Under the pieces are notes generated by a model. That model saw only the letters and a program-made list of their open reading frames with translations, had not been told where the DNA came from and did not search any database. Positions 35,711-46,156 of a stretch of 64,000 nucleotides of DNA are shown here, piece by piece. Both the position numbers and the translations under genes were made by a program. How positions within the stretch are numbered: position 1 is the stretch's first letter; each line of letters begins with the position of its first letter. Source of the stretch: Polynucleobacter sp. UB-Piko-W3 (GTDB lineage Bacteria; Pseudomonadota; Gammaproteobacteria; Burkholderiales; Burkholderiaceae); contig NZ_JACVPY010000002.1 of the NCBI RefSeq assembly GCF_018881635.1, positions 1,072,389 to 1,136,388 on the forward strand, written 5' to 3'.

Positions 35711-37978
35711 TCAGAGGGTGATGTCACGCTCTTGCCTTACGCAATCAACGTAGTATTGACTGCGACCATCTAGATCAGCCTTCACTAGGCCGTGGATATC
35801 AGTCTCAAAGCCGGGGAACTTTTCATTAAAGTCTCTTGCGAAGTACAGATAATCCACAATGCGTTTATTGAAACGTTCACCAGGAATCAACAGAGGAATA
35901 CCTGGCGGGTATGGTGTTACCAACATGGCTGTTACACGCCCTTCTAACTGATCGAGCGGCACCCGATCGACTTCTTTATGAGCCATCTTGGCCCAAGCTT
36001 CAGAAGGCATCATGGCTGGAACCATGTCAGAGGTATACATCTCTGTAGTCATGCGAGCCACATTGCGGCCCTTATAGAACTCATGAATCTGCTGACAAAT
36101 ATCTTTTAGGCCAACGCGCTCATAGCGCGGGTGCTTAGCAATAAACTCTGGCAACACTTTCCATAAGGGCGCGTTCTTATCAAAGTGATCCTTAAACTGT
36201 TGCAGCTCTGTCACCAGGGTGTTCCAACGACCTTTGGTAATGCCAATGGTAAACATAATGAAGAAGGAATACAGGCCACACTTCTCAACGATCACGCCAT
36301 GTTCTGCAAGATACTTGGTAACAATACTTGCCGGGATACCCATAGAACCAAAGTTACCCTCAATATCTAATCCTGGAGTAACCACTGTTGCCTTGATCGG
36401 GTCCAGCATATTGAAGTCTTTAGCCAATTTGCCAAAGTCATGCCAGCCTGCATTGGGTGCCAACACCCAATCAGAGCGCTCGCCAATACCTTCTTCTGCC
36501 AAGTGATCTGGTCCCCAGACCTTAAACCACCAATCGGCACCGAACTTATCATCCACCTCGCGCATAGCACGACGGAAGTCCATTGCTTCAGCAATCGACT
36601 CCTCCACCAGAGTAGTGCCACCAGGCGACTCCATCATGGCGGCAGAAACGTCGCAAGAGGCAATAATCGCATACTGCGGGCTCGTAGAGGTATGCATCAG
36701 ATAGGCTTCATTGAAGCAATCACGATCAAGCTTAGTCTCTTCGGCATCTTGAACTAATACTTGAGAAGCTTGTGACAAACCAGCTAAGAGCTTATGAGTA
36801 GATTGAGTTGCAAACATCAAACTCTTCTTGGTGCGCTTACGATCAGAACCAATCGCATGCATATCTTTATAGAAAGGATGGAAAGCAGCGTGGGGCAACC
36901 AAGCTTCGTCAAAATGCAAAGAGTCAACCTTGCCATCAAGCATCTCTTTAATCATTTCAACGTTATAGATGATGCCATCGTAAGTGCTTTGAGTCAGCGT
37001 CATGACGCGTGGCACCACGTTTTTATTCTTAATGAATGGATTAGCATCAATTTTCTTCTTGATGTTGACCCACTCAAATTCTTCTTTAGGAATCGGCCCA
37101 ATAATGCCGAGGTGATTGCGGGTTGGCATCAAGAAAATAGGAATCGCGCCCATCATAGTGATGGAGTGAATTACTGATTTATGGCAATTACGATCTACCA
37201 ACACTACATCGCCAGGAGCAACCGTAGAGTGCCAAACAATTTTGTTAGAGGTAGAGGTGCCATTAGTAACAAAAAATAAATGGTCTGCATTAAAGATGCG
37301 GGCAGCGTTGCGCTCACTCTGGAGCACTGGGCCGGTATGGTCTAGTAGTTGACCCAATTCTTCCACGGCATTACAAACGTCAGCACGCAACATATTCTCA
37401 CCAAAGAATTGATGAAACATTCTGCCTACTGGACTCTTTAAGAAAGCAACGCCGCCAGAATGCCCTGGGCAATGCCAAGAATAAGAACCTTCAGAAGCGT
37501 AATTAGTTAGCGCACGGAAGAATGGTGGCGCCAATGAATCGAGATAGACCTTTGCTTCACGAATAATATGACGTGCTACAAACTCTGGAGTGTCTTCATT
37601 CATATGAATGAAACCATGCAATTCACGCAAGATGTCATTGGGCATATGACGTGAAGTACGAGTTTCGCCATACAAGAAGATTGGAATATCTTCATTGCGC
37701 TTACGTACTTCAGTAATAAAGGCGCGCAAGTTATTTAGAGCAGGAAGATCATGATCCTCGGAATCAGAGTCAAACTCTTCATCATCAATCGAAACGATAA
37801 AACTAGATGCACGGGAAGCTTGTTGTGCAAAAGAGGTGAGGTCACCATAACTGGTTAAACCAATCACCTCCATGCCCTCCTGCTCAATGGCTTCAGCGAG
37901 ATCGCGAATACCCGAACCCGAAATATTTTCGGAGCGAAAGTCCTCATCAATGATGATGATTGGGAAACGAAATTTCAT
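35711..37978 (-). CDS. PLP-dependent basic amino-acid decarboxylase (Lys/Arg/Orn)
   Basis: A 755-residue fold-type-I decarboxylase of the LdcC/LdcA/AdiA group. Residues 1-145 form the receiver-like wing domain; then SYSWHCPGHSGGVAF, TNGTSTSNKIVWH, LHFDEAWLPHAAFHPFY and the PLP-binding lysine K396 in FATQSTHKLLAGLSQAS. The C-terminal domain has VTPYPPGIPLLIPGERFN. Sequence character is closest to pseudomonad LdcA (lysine) but arginine is possible. Product would be cadaverine, agmatine or putrescine. No antiporter gene lies next to it, so a biosynthetic (polyamine) rather than acid-resistance role is more likely. PLP comes from PdxH. Confidence 0.9.
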   Translation of the reverse strand: MKFRFPIIIIDEDFRSENISGSGIRDLAEAIEQEGMEVIGLTSYGDLTSFAQQASRASSFIVSIDDEEFDSDSEDHDLPALNNLRAFITEVRKRNEDIPIFLYGETRTSRHMPNDILRELHGFIHMNEDTPEFVARHIIREAKVYLDSLAPPFFRALTNYASEGSYSWHCPGHSGGVAFLKSPVGRMFHQFFGENMLRADVCNAVEELGQLLDHTGPVLQSERNAARIFNADHLFFVTNGTSTSNKIVWHSTVAPGDVVLVDRNCHKSVIHSITMMGAIPIFLMPTRNHLGIIGPIPKEEFEWVNIKKKIDANPFIKNKNVVPRVMTLTQSTYDGIIYNVEMIKEMLDGKVDSLHFDEAWLPHAAFHPFYKDMHAIGSDRKRTKKSLMFATQSTHKLLAGLSQASQVLVQDAEETKLDRDCFNEAYLMHTSTSPQYAIIASCDVSAAMMESPGGTTLVEESIAEAMDFRRAMREVDDKFGADWWFKVWGPDHLAEEGIGERSDWVLAPNAGWHDFGKLAKDFNMLDPIKATVVTPGLDIEGNFGSMGIPASIVTKYLAEHGVIVEKCGLYSFFIMFTIGITKGRWNTLVTELQQFKDHFDKNAPLWKVLPEFIAKHPRYERVGLKDICQQIHEFYKGRNVARMTTEMYTSDMVPAMMPSEAWAKMAHKEVDRVPLDQLEGRVTAMLVTPYPPGIPLLIPGERFNKRIVDYLYFARDFNEKFPGFETDIHGLVKADLDGRSQYYVDCVRQERDITL

Positions 37979-38021
37979 GGCTACCCTTTAGGTTCGCGAA
38001 CTAGGATTGGAATAAAGGAAA

Positions 38022-38588
38022 TTAAGTCTTAGGCAGGGTCACGCCCCGCTGACCTTGATACTTGCCACCACGATCTTTATAGGACGTGCCGCAAATCTCA
38101 TCACTCTCAAAAAAGAGAACTTGCGCACATCCCTCACCTGCATAAATCTTTGCAGGCAATGGCGTGGTGTTGGAAAACTCTAAAGTGACATAGCCTTCCC
38201 ACTCAGGCTCGAATGGAGTGACATTCACAATAATGCCGCAACGAGCATAGGTACTTTTGCCAACGCAAACAGTTAATACGCTGCGTGGAATCTTAAAATA
38301 TTCAACTGTTCTAGCCAAAGCAAATGAATTCGGCGGAATGATACAAACATCACCCTTAAAATCAACAAAAGATTGATCATCAAAATTCTTGGGGTCAACA
38401 ATGGTGCTGTTGATGTTTGTAAAGATCTTGAACTCGTCTGCGCAACGAATATCGTAGCCATAGCTTGATGTGCCGTAGCTCACGATTTTGTTGCCAGCAG
38501 CGTCCAGGCGAACTTGCCCTGGCTCGAACGGGCTGATCATGCCTTGCTCGCCCATACGGCGGATCCAGTGGTCAGATTTAATAGTCAT
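38022..38588 (-). CDS. dcd: dCTP deaminase
   Basis: A 188-residue trimeric enzyme converting dCTP to dUTP for thymidylate synthesis. The start [13 protein letters not shown], the [11 protein letters not shown] segment, [30 protein letters not shown] with the catalytic Glu, and the C-terminal [11 protein letters not shown] lid are all diagnostic. Length is standard. It sits between the decarboxylase and fdhD on the same strand with gaps of 43 and 34 bases, so they may share a transcript without an obvious functional link. Confidence 0.97.
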   Translation of the reverse strand: MTIKSDHWIRRMGEQGMISPFEPGQVRLDAAGNKIVSYGTSSYGYDIRCADEFKIFTNINSTIVDPKNFDDQSFVDFKGDVCIIPPNSFALARTVEYFKIPRSVLTVCVGKSTYARCGIIVNVTPFEPEWEGYVTLEFSNTTPLPAKIYAGEGCAQVLFFESDEICGTSYKDRGGKYQGQRGVTLPKT

Positions 38589-38622
38589 GGGCGAATTGTA
38601 AAACCTTCGCAGCCCTTACCGA

Positions 38623-39489
38623 TCATTTATCGGGTACTGAGCGATAAAAATTAGCTATTTTTGTAAAAATCACTCGCTCAGGGGCGTTATAGATCTCAAA
38701 GTGTTTACCGGAGCAACGAGATAGGATGGTGAGGTTAGTTTTACGAGCTAGTTCCAGACCCATGAGTGTGACTCCCGAGCGGGTTAGGAGGAAAGGCACG
38801 CCCATCTGGGCTCCCTTAATCACCATCTCGGAAGTGAGGCGCCCAGTAGTGAAGAAGATCAAATCTTGACCGGGTTTATCGGCGAGCCACATCAGACCAG
38901 AAATAGAGTCGACTGCATTATGGCGTCCCACATCCTCAATAAAGTGAAGAAGCTTCACCCCATCATTACCCACCCTCTCGAATACAGCACAGGCATGAAC
39001 TGAGCCAGACCTCTTATAAATCGAGTCGTGAACACGAATGGCATCAATTAGGGCGACGATTGCCTCTTGGGATAATTGGGGTCCATCTGGCAAACGAATC
39101 TCGGACATCTCTTCCATGAGGCCGCCAAACATCGTGCCTTGACCACAACCCGTAGTGACCACCCGCTTGCTTGTAAGTGCATCAATATCAACCGTGTTAC
39201 GGCGAGTCTTAACGGCAGCAGAATCGGTCTCCCAGTCAACCTGGATGCTCTCGATATCTTCCGGAGACTCCACTAGACGCTGATTGCGTAAATAGCCCAG
39301 AACTAAGGCTTCGGGAGCGCTGCCTAGGGTCATCAAAGTGACGACCTCACGCTTATCCAGATAAATCGTTAATGAGCGCTCCCCAGGGATGTGGGTAAGC
39401 TTTTTCCTGCCCGCCTCATCTAGGACCTCGACCTCGTGTACCAAAGGTACTGAGGCGCTAGACATCTGAATATTGGGCTGAACGGCCAT
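38623..39489 (-). CDS. fdhD: Formate dehydrogenase accessory sulfurtransferase FdhD
   Basis: A 288-residue protein that passes sulfur from IscS to the molybdenum cofactor of formate dehydrogenases, without which they are inactive. The cofactor/sulfur loop reads VVTTGCGQGTMFGG, carrying one Cys where E. coli FdhD has CxxC. Further signatures are AVDSISGLMWL preceded by EDVGRHN, and TGRLTSEMVIKGAQMGVPFLLTRSG. No formate dehydrogenase subunit is in the window. Its presence is consistent with formate oxidation, which would be needed to use the end product of the oxalate pathway encoded 5 kb away. Confidence 0.95.
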   Translation of the reverse strand: MAVQPNIQMSSASVPLVHEVEVLDEAGRKKLTHIPGERSLTIYLDKREVVTLMTLGSAPEALVLGYLRNQRLVESPEDIESIQVDWETDSAAVKTRRNTVDIDALTSKRVVTTGCGQGTMFGGLMEEMSEIRLPDGPQLSQEAIVALIDAIRVHDSIYKRSGSVHACAVFERVGNDGVKLLHFIEDVGRHNAVDSISGLMWLADKPGQDLIFFTTGRLTSEMVIKGAQMGVPFLLTRSGVTLMGLELARKTNLTILSRCSGKHFEIYNAPERVIFTKIANFYRSVPDK

Positions 39490-39642
39490 GAAACGCTTTC
39501 TGAATCGAGTAGAAATTGAAGTTTATCGAGATTTATGAAGACTTCGCGATGTTTACTTTAACCGCAGACTAAAATCAATGCACAAGCTCGGCATAATTGA
39601 GCATTACCCCTAATTTAACCTTCTTATTTAAGTCCGCATTAC

Positions 39643-41313
39643 ATGAGTAGCTCCCAGCGTCGCCTTCTTGTCACCTCCGCCTTACCGTATGCCAATGGTC
39701 AGATCCATATTGGCCATCTGGTGGAGTATGTGCAAACCGATATTTGGGTACGTTTTCAACGGATGCGTGGCCATGAAGTTCATTATGTTGGCGCCGATGA
39801 TACCCACGGCACCCCCATCATGTTGCGTGCAGAAAAAGAAGGCATCACTCCAAAGGAGTTAATCGCCAATGTTTGGAAAGAGCATAAGCGTGACTTTGAT
39901 GACTTCCTTATTTCATTTGATAACTACTACACCACAGATAGCTCAGAGAATGAAAAACTCTCACAAAGCATCTATCTGAAATTACGTGATGCTGGCCTGA
40001 TTGAAAAGCGTGCGATTGAGCAAGCTTATGACCCAGTCAAAGAGATGTTCTTGCCGGATCGCTTCATCAAAGGCGAGTGCCCTAAGTGCGGCGCAAAAGA
40101 TCAATATGGCGATAACTGTGAAAAATGTGGTGCCACCTATTCACCTACTGATCTGAAAAATCCTTTCTCAGTAGTCAGCGGTGCGACCCCTATTAAAAAG
40201 ATTTCTGATCACTATTTCTTTAAATTATCGGACCCACGTTGCGAGGCATTTTTGCGCGACTGGACTCAAGTAAAAACACCTCTTCAGCCTGAGGCCCGCA
40301 ACAAGATGAAAGAGTGGGTTGGCCAGCCAGGCGAAAGCAAGCTGGGTGACTGGGATATCTCTCGTGATGCTCCTTATTTCGGCTTTGAGATTCCTGATGC
40401 CCCAGGTAAGTACTTCTATGTCTGGCTTGATGCCCCAATTGGTTACTACGCCAGCTTCCTCAACTACTGTCAGACCAAAGGCCTGAACTTTGATGAGTGG
40501 GTCAAACCAGATACGACTACTGAGCAATATCATTTCATTGGTAAAGATATTTTGTATTTCCATACCCTCTTTTGGCCAGCTACTTTGCAATTTGCAGGCT
40601 ATCGCACACCAACCAATGTATTTGCTCATGGTTTCTTAACCGTTGATGGCGAGAAGATGAGTAAGTCACGCGGCACCTTAATTTCTGCCAACAGCGTCAT
40701 TGAGTGCGGCTTTAATCCGGAATGGTTCCGCTATTACTTTGCTACGAAGCTTAATGACAGCATGGAAGATTTGGATTTAAATCTACAAGACTTTGTTGCG
40801 CGAGTGAATAGTGATTTATTGGGCAAGTACATCAATATTGCAAGTCGCAGCGCAGGGTTCTTAGTAAAGCGTTTTGGTGGCGTGGTATCTGATGAAGCCA
40901 TGAACAATCCCCTGCTCAAAGAAATTGCTACCTCTAGTGAAAAAATTGCAGCGCTTTATGAAGCACGCGAATATGCAAAAGCATTACGTACGATCATGGA
41001 GCTCGCTGACAAGGTCAATGCTTTCGTAGATGAAAACAAGCCATGGGAAATTGCCAAAGATTTGGCTCGAGAAGCAGACTTGCAGCAAGTTTGTAGCGTT
41101 ACCTTAGAATCTTTCCGCATGCTCAGCCTTTATCTCAAGCCGGTGATTCCACAAGTTGCTGAAGGTGTAGAAGAGTTTCTTTCCCTCCCTCCACAATCTT
41201 GGGGTGATATCAGCACCCCGCTTTCTAGCAAGAATCCAATCAAGGCCTATCAGCATCTGATGACCCGGGTGGAAGCGCCTCAAATTGAGGCTTTGCTAGT
41301 GGCAAACTTGTAA
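39643..41313 (+). CDS. metG: Methionyl-tRNA synthetase (without C-terminal tRNA-binding domain)
   Basis: A 556-residue class I synthetase charging tRNA-Met. HIGH is at 22-25, the zinc knuckle CPKC-x9-CEKC at 146-162, and KMSKS at 338-342. The anticodon-binding helical domain ([11 protein letters not shown]) is complete. The protein ends there: the EMAP-II/Trbp111-like domain that brings many bacterial MetG proteins to 650-700 residues is absent, as in naturally monomeric enzymes. It diverges from fdhD over 150 bases, which must hold both promoters. Confidence 0.97.
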   Translation: MSSSQRRLLVTSALPYANGQIHIGHLVEYVQTDIWVRFQRMRGHEVHYVGADDTHGTPIMLRAEKEGITPKELIANVWKEHKRDFDDFLISFDNYYTTDSSENEKLSQSIYLKLRDAGLIEKRAIEQAYDPVKEMFLPDRFIKGECPKCGAKDQYGDNCEKCGATYSPTDLKNPFSVVSGATPIKKISDHYFFKLSDPRCEAFLRDWTQVKTPLQPEARNKMKEWVGQPGESKLGDWDISRDAPYFGFEIPDAPGKYFYVWLDAPIGYYASFLNYCQTKGLNFDEWVKPDTTTEQYHFIGKDILYFHTLFWPATLQFAGYRTPTNVFAHGFLTVDGEKMSKSRGTLISANSVIECGFNPEWFRYYFATKLNDSMEDLDLNLQDFVARVNSDLLGKYINIASRSAGFLVKRFGGVVSDEAMNNPLLKEIATSSEKIAALYEAREYAKALRTIMELADKVNAFVDENKPWEIAKDLAREADLQQVCSVTLESFRMLSLYLKPVIPQVAEGVEEFLSLPPQSWGDISTPLSSKNPIKAYQHLMTRVEAPQIEALLVANL

Positions 41314-41416
41314 AAATAGCCTTAAAAAGCACCTATAATGGCGGGTGTAGTCCCCAGATGACTTTTGGAATTAATACCATAAGTTATTGATTTTATTGAG
41401 TATTTTAGGAAGTGTC

Positions 41417-41597
41417 ATGGCAAGATATCAGTCTGAATTTACCCAGTTCTTAAATGAGCTCAAATCTGAGAAGCCCAATCTCGAGGCAGACCAACAAGCT
41501 GGTCGTGCGCTACTGTGGGACAAAGAACCTCTTAGCGCTGAAGATCAGCGCCGTGCAAAAGCTGCCAAATTAAAACAACGCGCTTACGTTTACTCGA

Positions 41598-41605
<8 letters not shown>
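41417..41605 (+). CDS. DUF3460 small protein
   Basis: A 62-residue soluble protein: ARYQSEFTQFLNELKSEKPNLEADQQAGRALLWDK, then a basic helix KAAKLKQRAYVY. This is the DUF3460 family, small betaproteobacterial proteins repeatedly found immediately before scpA. The start ATG at 41417 is supported by AGGA about 8 bases upstream; an earlier in-frame start is not family-like. It overlaps scpA by 8 bases, so translation is probably coupled. A TATAAT at 41334-41339 between metG and this gene may be its -10. Function unknown. Confidence 0.88.
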
Positions 41606-43330
<1,725 letters not shown>

Positions 43331-43335
43331 AATGT

Positions 43336-44268
43336 TTACAGGGTAAAGAACTGACCCACTTCTAAGTTCAGCTCTTTAGCCAAATCAGCACCACTCACCT
43401 TCCCTGTAGCACCCTTAGCCTTGAGGACTTCAATCTGTCCGCCATGGCAGGCGATAAAGAATGAATCTAAAGTGATTTGGGTGATTTCACCTGGCTTGCC
43501 TTTAACCGCACCAAAGGTTGCAGTCACATGTTTGTGACAATCGTAGATCTGTACCTTTTGTTCACCAAATTTCGTCCATGCTCCAGGAGCCGGGTTGCAC
43601 GCACGAATCAGGTTGTAGATCTGACTGATATGCGTCGCCCAATGAATCTGCGCAGCATCAATACCAAACCAACCTTCGTAGTTAGCCTTAGATTCATCTT
43701 GAACGAGTTCTTGATGCTTGCCTGCGACCACGAGGTCAGCAGCCTCTAGTAACGCTTTTACTCCGATAGGGAAAAGATGATCAAAGTAGACCTTGCCCAA
43801 GGTGTCATTTGGCCCAATAGCGACTTCTTTTTGCAAAATCACTTCGCCTTCATCTAAGCCATCGGATGGACGGAAGATCGTTAGGCCCGTTTTTTCTTCG
43901 CCTAATGCAATCGCCCAGTTAATTGCACTGGGGCCGCGATATTTTGGCAGTAAGGATGGGTGATATTGGATCGTGCCATGCTTCGGAATCTTGCAGAGCT
44001 CTTGCGGCACAAATTGCAGCACATAGGCCATCACACAGATGTCGGCATTGGCATCAATCATGGCCTGAGCAGCCTCAGGTCCTTTGAGGGATGAGAATTG
44101 CAGAGCGCTAAGGCCCCTTGCCAGCGCTGCCTCTTTCAGGACCTCAGGTTTAGTAGATTTGGGATTATCAGGTGGGCAGAAAACAGCAACGACTTCGTCA
44201 CCACGATCTAAAAAAGCCTCTAAAGCAGCCTTACCAAAATCTGCACTACCAATTAACGCAATCCGCAT
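43336..44268 (-). CDS. Formyltransferase-fold protein, like the hydrolase domain of 10-formyl-THF dehydrogenase
   Basis: A 310-residue protein with an N-terminal formyltransferase domain (1-205) and a C-terminal OB-like domain. It resembles the N-terminal 10-formyltetrahydrofolate hydrolase domain of ALDH1L1 more than Fmt: HGTIQYHPSLLPKYRGPSAI and SDGLDEGEVILQKE have direct counterparts there. H103 and D139 fall where ALDH1L1 has its catalytic His106 and Asp142. It lacks a carrier and a dehydrogenase domain. It starts one base after the stop of frc copy 1, so the two are co-translated. Likely reactions are hydrolysis of formyl-THF or formyl transfer between formyl-CoA and folate; neither is shown. 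Confidence 0.8.
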   Translation of the reverse strand: MRIALIGSADFGKAALEAFLDRGDEVVAVFCPPDNPKSTKPEVLKEAALARGLSALQFSSLKGPEAAQAMIDANADICVMAYVLQFVPQELCKIPKHGTIQYHPSLLPKYRGPSAINWAIALGEEKTGLTIFRPSDGLDEGEVILQKEVAIGPNDTLGKVYFDHLFPIGVKALLEAADLVVAGKHQELVQDESKANYEGWFGIDAAQIHWATHISQIYNLIRACNPAPGAWTKFGEQKVQIYDCHKHVTATFGAVKGKPGEITQITLDSFFIACHGGQIEVLKAKGATGKVSGADLAKELNLEVGQFFTL

Positions 44269-44269
44269 C

Positions 44270-45517
44270 TTAGATTACCTTATCGTGACGAAGAGAAATT
44301 AATTCATCAGTCGAATAACCTAATTCATGAAGAATCTCATCAGTATGCTCACCAAGCAATGGTGAACGAGTTACATCAGTTGGGCTATCAGACATCTTGA
44401 TTGGATTTCCTACAGTGAGGTACTTACCTCGAATGGGGTGATCCACTTCAACTACTGTACCTGTAGCACGGAGTGCGGGCTCTTCGGCAATTTCTTTCAT
44501 GGACAGAATTGGGCCACATGGAACGTCGTACTTGTTGAGAATATCCATGACTTCAAACTTGCTCTTAGTCATCGTCCATTTTTCGATCTCACCAAAGATC
44601 TCCATCAAATGAGGTAAGCGGGCCATTGGGGATGCGAATCTGACGTCTGTAATCCAATCTTCATGACCGATGACTTTACAAATTGCTTCCCATACTGGCG
44701 CTTGCACTACGACATAGATGTATGCATTTGGATCGGTTTCCCAGCCTTTGCATTTCACAATCCAGCCTGGCTGACCACCACCAGAAGCATTACCAGCGCG
44801 AGGTACAGCTTCGCCAAACTCACCGTTCGGAAACTGTGGATACTCTTGCATGATGCCATTACGATCTAAGCGCTGTTGGTCACGCAACTTCACGCGACAC
44901 AAGTTCAATACTGCATCTTGCATTGCTGCCAAAACTTTTTGGCCGCGGCCAGAGTGGGTGCGCTGATAAAGCGCAGTAACGATACCCAGAGCTAAATGCA
45001 GGCCAGTTCCGCTATCACCAATTTGCGCACCAGTCACCATGGGAGGGCCATCATCAAAACCAGTGGTGGATGCAGAACCGCCAGCACATTGCGCGACGTT
45101 CTCATACACTTTGCAATCTTCATAAGGGCCGGGACCAAAACCTTTGACAGAGGCCATGATCATCATCGGATTGAGTTCTTGAATGCGTTCCCAAGTAAAC
45201 CCCATGCGATCGAGCGCGCCCGGCGCAAAGTTTTCTACTAAAACATCACATTCTTTAATAAGGCGCTCGAGGATCTCTTTGCCCTTTTGAGTCTTGGTAT
45301 TGACAGTAATAGAGCGCTTGTTGTGGTTCAACATCGTGAAATACAAGCTATCTGCATCCGGAATATCGCGCAGCTGACCGCGCGTTGCATCCCCTTCCCC
45401 AGATTTTTCTACCTTGATTACATCCGCACCAAACCAGGCAAGCAACTGTGTACAAGTTGGTCCAGATTGAACGTGCGTAAAGTCGAGGATTTTGACCCCT
45501 TCTAGTGCTTTTGCCAT
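44270..45517 (-). CDS. frc: Formyl-CoA:oxalate CoA-transferase, copy 1
   Basis: A 415-residue family III CoA-transferase moving CoA from formyl-CoA to oxalate, making oxalyl-CoA for the decarboxylase. The catalytic Asp is D168 in AQIGDSGTG. The glycine loop reads [11 protein letters not shown], where copy 2 and characterised enzymes have GNAGGGG. Residue 48 is Gln, as in E. coli YfdW, not the Trp of Oxalobacter Frc. The protein is clearly diverged from copy 2 along its whole length. It lies downstream of the PAS gene and is coupled to the formyltransferase-like gene (1-base gap). The alternative is a CoA-transferase with a related acceptor. Confidence 0.88.
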   Translation of the reverse strand: MAKALEGVKILDFTHVQSGPTCTQLLAWFGADVIKVEKSGEGDATRGQLRDIPDADSLYFTMLNHNKRSITVNTKTQKGKEILERLIKECDVLVENFAPGALDRMGFTWERIQELNPMMIMASVKGFGPGPYEDCKVYENVAQCAGGSASTTGFDDGPPMVTGAQIGDSGTGLHLALGIVTALYQRTHSGRGQKVLAAMQDAVLNLCRVKLRDQQRLDRNGIMQEYPQFPNGEFGEAVPRAGNASGGGQPGWIVKCKGWETDPNAYIYVVVQAPVWEAICKVIGHEDWITDVRFASPMARLPHLMEIFGEIEKWTMTKSKFEVMDILNKYDVPCGPILSMKEIAEEPALRATGTVVEVDHPIRGKYLTVGNPIKMSDSPTDVTRSPLLGEHTDEILHELGYSTDELISLRHDKVI

Positions 45518-45591
45518 GGTTTAAGTCCCAATAAAGTATGAAATTTTGAATTAGATTAATTTTACCAGTGGGGAATCAGGGTAAATAGTGG

Positions 45592-45610
45592 ATGCCCAAT
45601 TTTTGGGCAT
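45592..45610 (-). terminator. Hairpin between the PAS gene and frc copy 1
   Basis: ATGCCCAA / TTGGGCAT with a 3-base loop, 49 bases after the PAS stop. There is no T-run on the minus strand, so termination is uncertain. It may separate the PAS gene from the frc-formyltransferase unit. Confidence 0.5.
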
Positions 45611-45658
45611 AGACCCCCTGCTCAAGCTAAATTGACGCTTCCTAAGCGGTATAGGAGT

Positions 45659-46087
45659 CTAAGAGACGTGAGTTTCAAGATCAGCGATGCGCTGTTTAAG
45701 AACCTTCTCCTGGGCATAGCGCTCGCTCTCATCGCGAATTACAGCAACAATCCCATTGACCTTGTGATGCTCATCAAACAACATTCCGACCGTAAACGCT
45801 ATAGAAAGTATGCTGCCACTCTTATGCAGAGCGGGCACCTTGAGCAATGACGCACCGTAACGAGTAATCCCCGTTTCCATTGACTTGCGACAGCCCTCGT
45901 TATGTCGATGACGTTGACGCTCTGGAACAATCAAATCTAGTGTACTACCTAAAGCTTCTTCTTCCGAGTAACCAAAGATACGAGTAGCAGCGGGATTCCA
46001 CAAGACAATTTTTTCATGAGCATCGACAACGACGATCGCATCCCCTATGCACTCTACTAATTGGCTTAAATCAATATTGGTATTCAT
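45659..46087 (-). CDS. Stand-alone PAS-domain protein with FixL-like histidine
   Basis: A 142-residue protein made of a single PAS domain (about 8-120) and a short C-terminal coiled coil (120-142). There is no kinase, GGDEF, EAL or HTH domain. NPAATRIFGYSEEEALG is the usual PAS core. The segment PERQRHRH (55-62) aligns with PEPDRSRH of Bradyrhizobium FixL, placing H62 at the position of the haem-ligating His200. This His also occurs in PAS domains that do not bind haem, so the match is suggestive only. It lies between the oxc-frc and frc-formyltransferase units and may sense redox or oxygen for them. Confidence 0.85.
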   Translation of the reverse strand: MNTNIDLSQLVECIGDAIVVVDAHEKIVLWNPAATRIFGYSEEEALGSTLDLIVPERQRHRHNEGCRKSMETGITRYGASLLKVPALHKSGSILSIAFTVGMLFDEHHKVNGIVAVIRDESERYAQEKVLKQRIADLETHVS

Positions 46088-46102
46088 AGACTCAATCTAT
46101 AT

Positions 46103-46129
46103 AAAAAAGGCGCTCACAAGGAGCGCCTT
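46103..46129 (-). terminator. Terminator of the oxc-frc operon
   Basis: Stem AAGGCGCTC / GAGCGCCTT with a 5-base loop (46107-46129), followed on the minus strand by a T-run. It lies 28 bases past the frc copy 2 stop and clearly ends that operon before the PAS gene. Confidence 0.88.
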
Positions 46130-46156
46130 CAAGATGCTACTGATTAATGATCGTTC

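Noticed and set aside
43336..44268. Annotating the formyltransferase-fold protein as methionyl-tRNA formyltransferase (fmt)
   Set aside because: Its HPSLLP and DGLDEGE segments match the formyl-THF dehydrogenase hydrolase domain better, and it is coupled to frc rather than to def, the usual partner of fmt.
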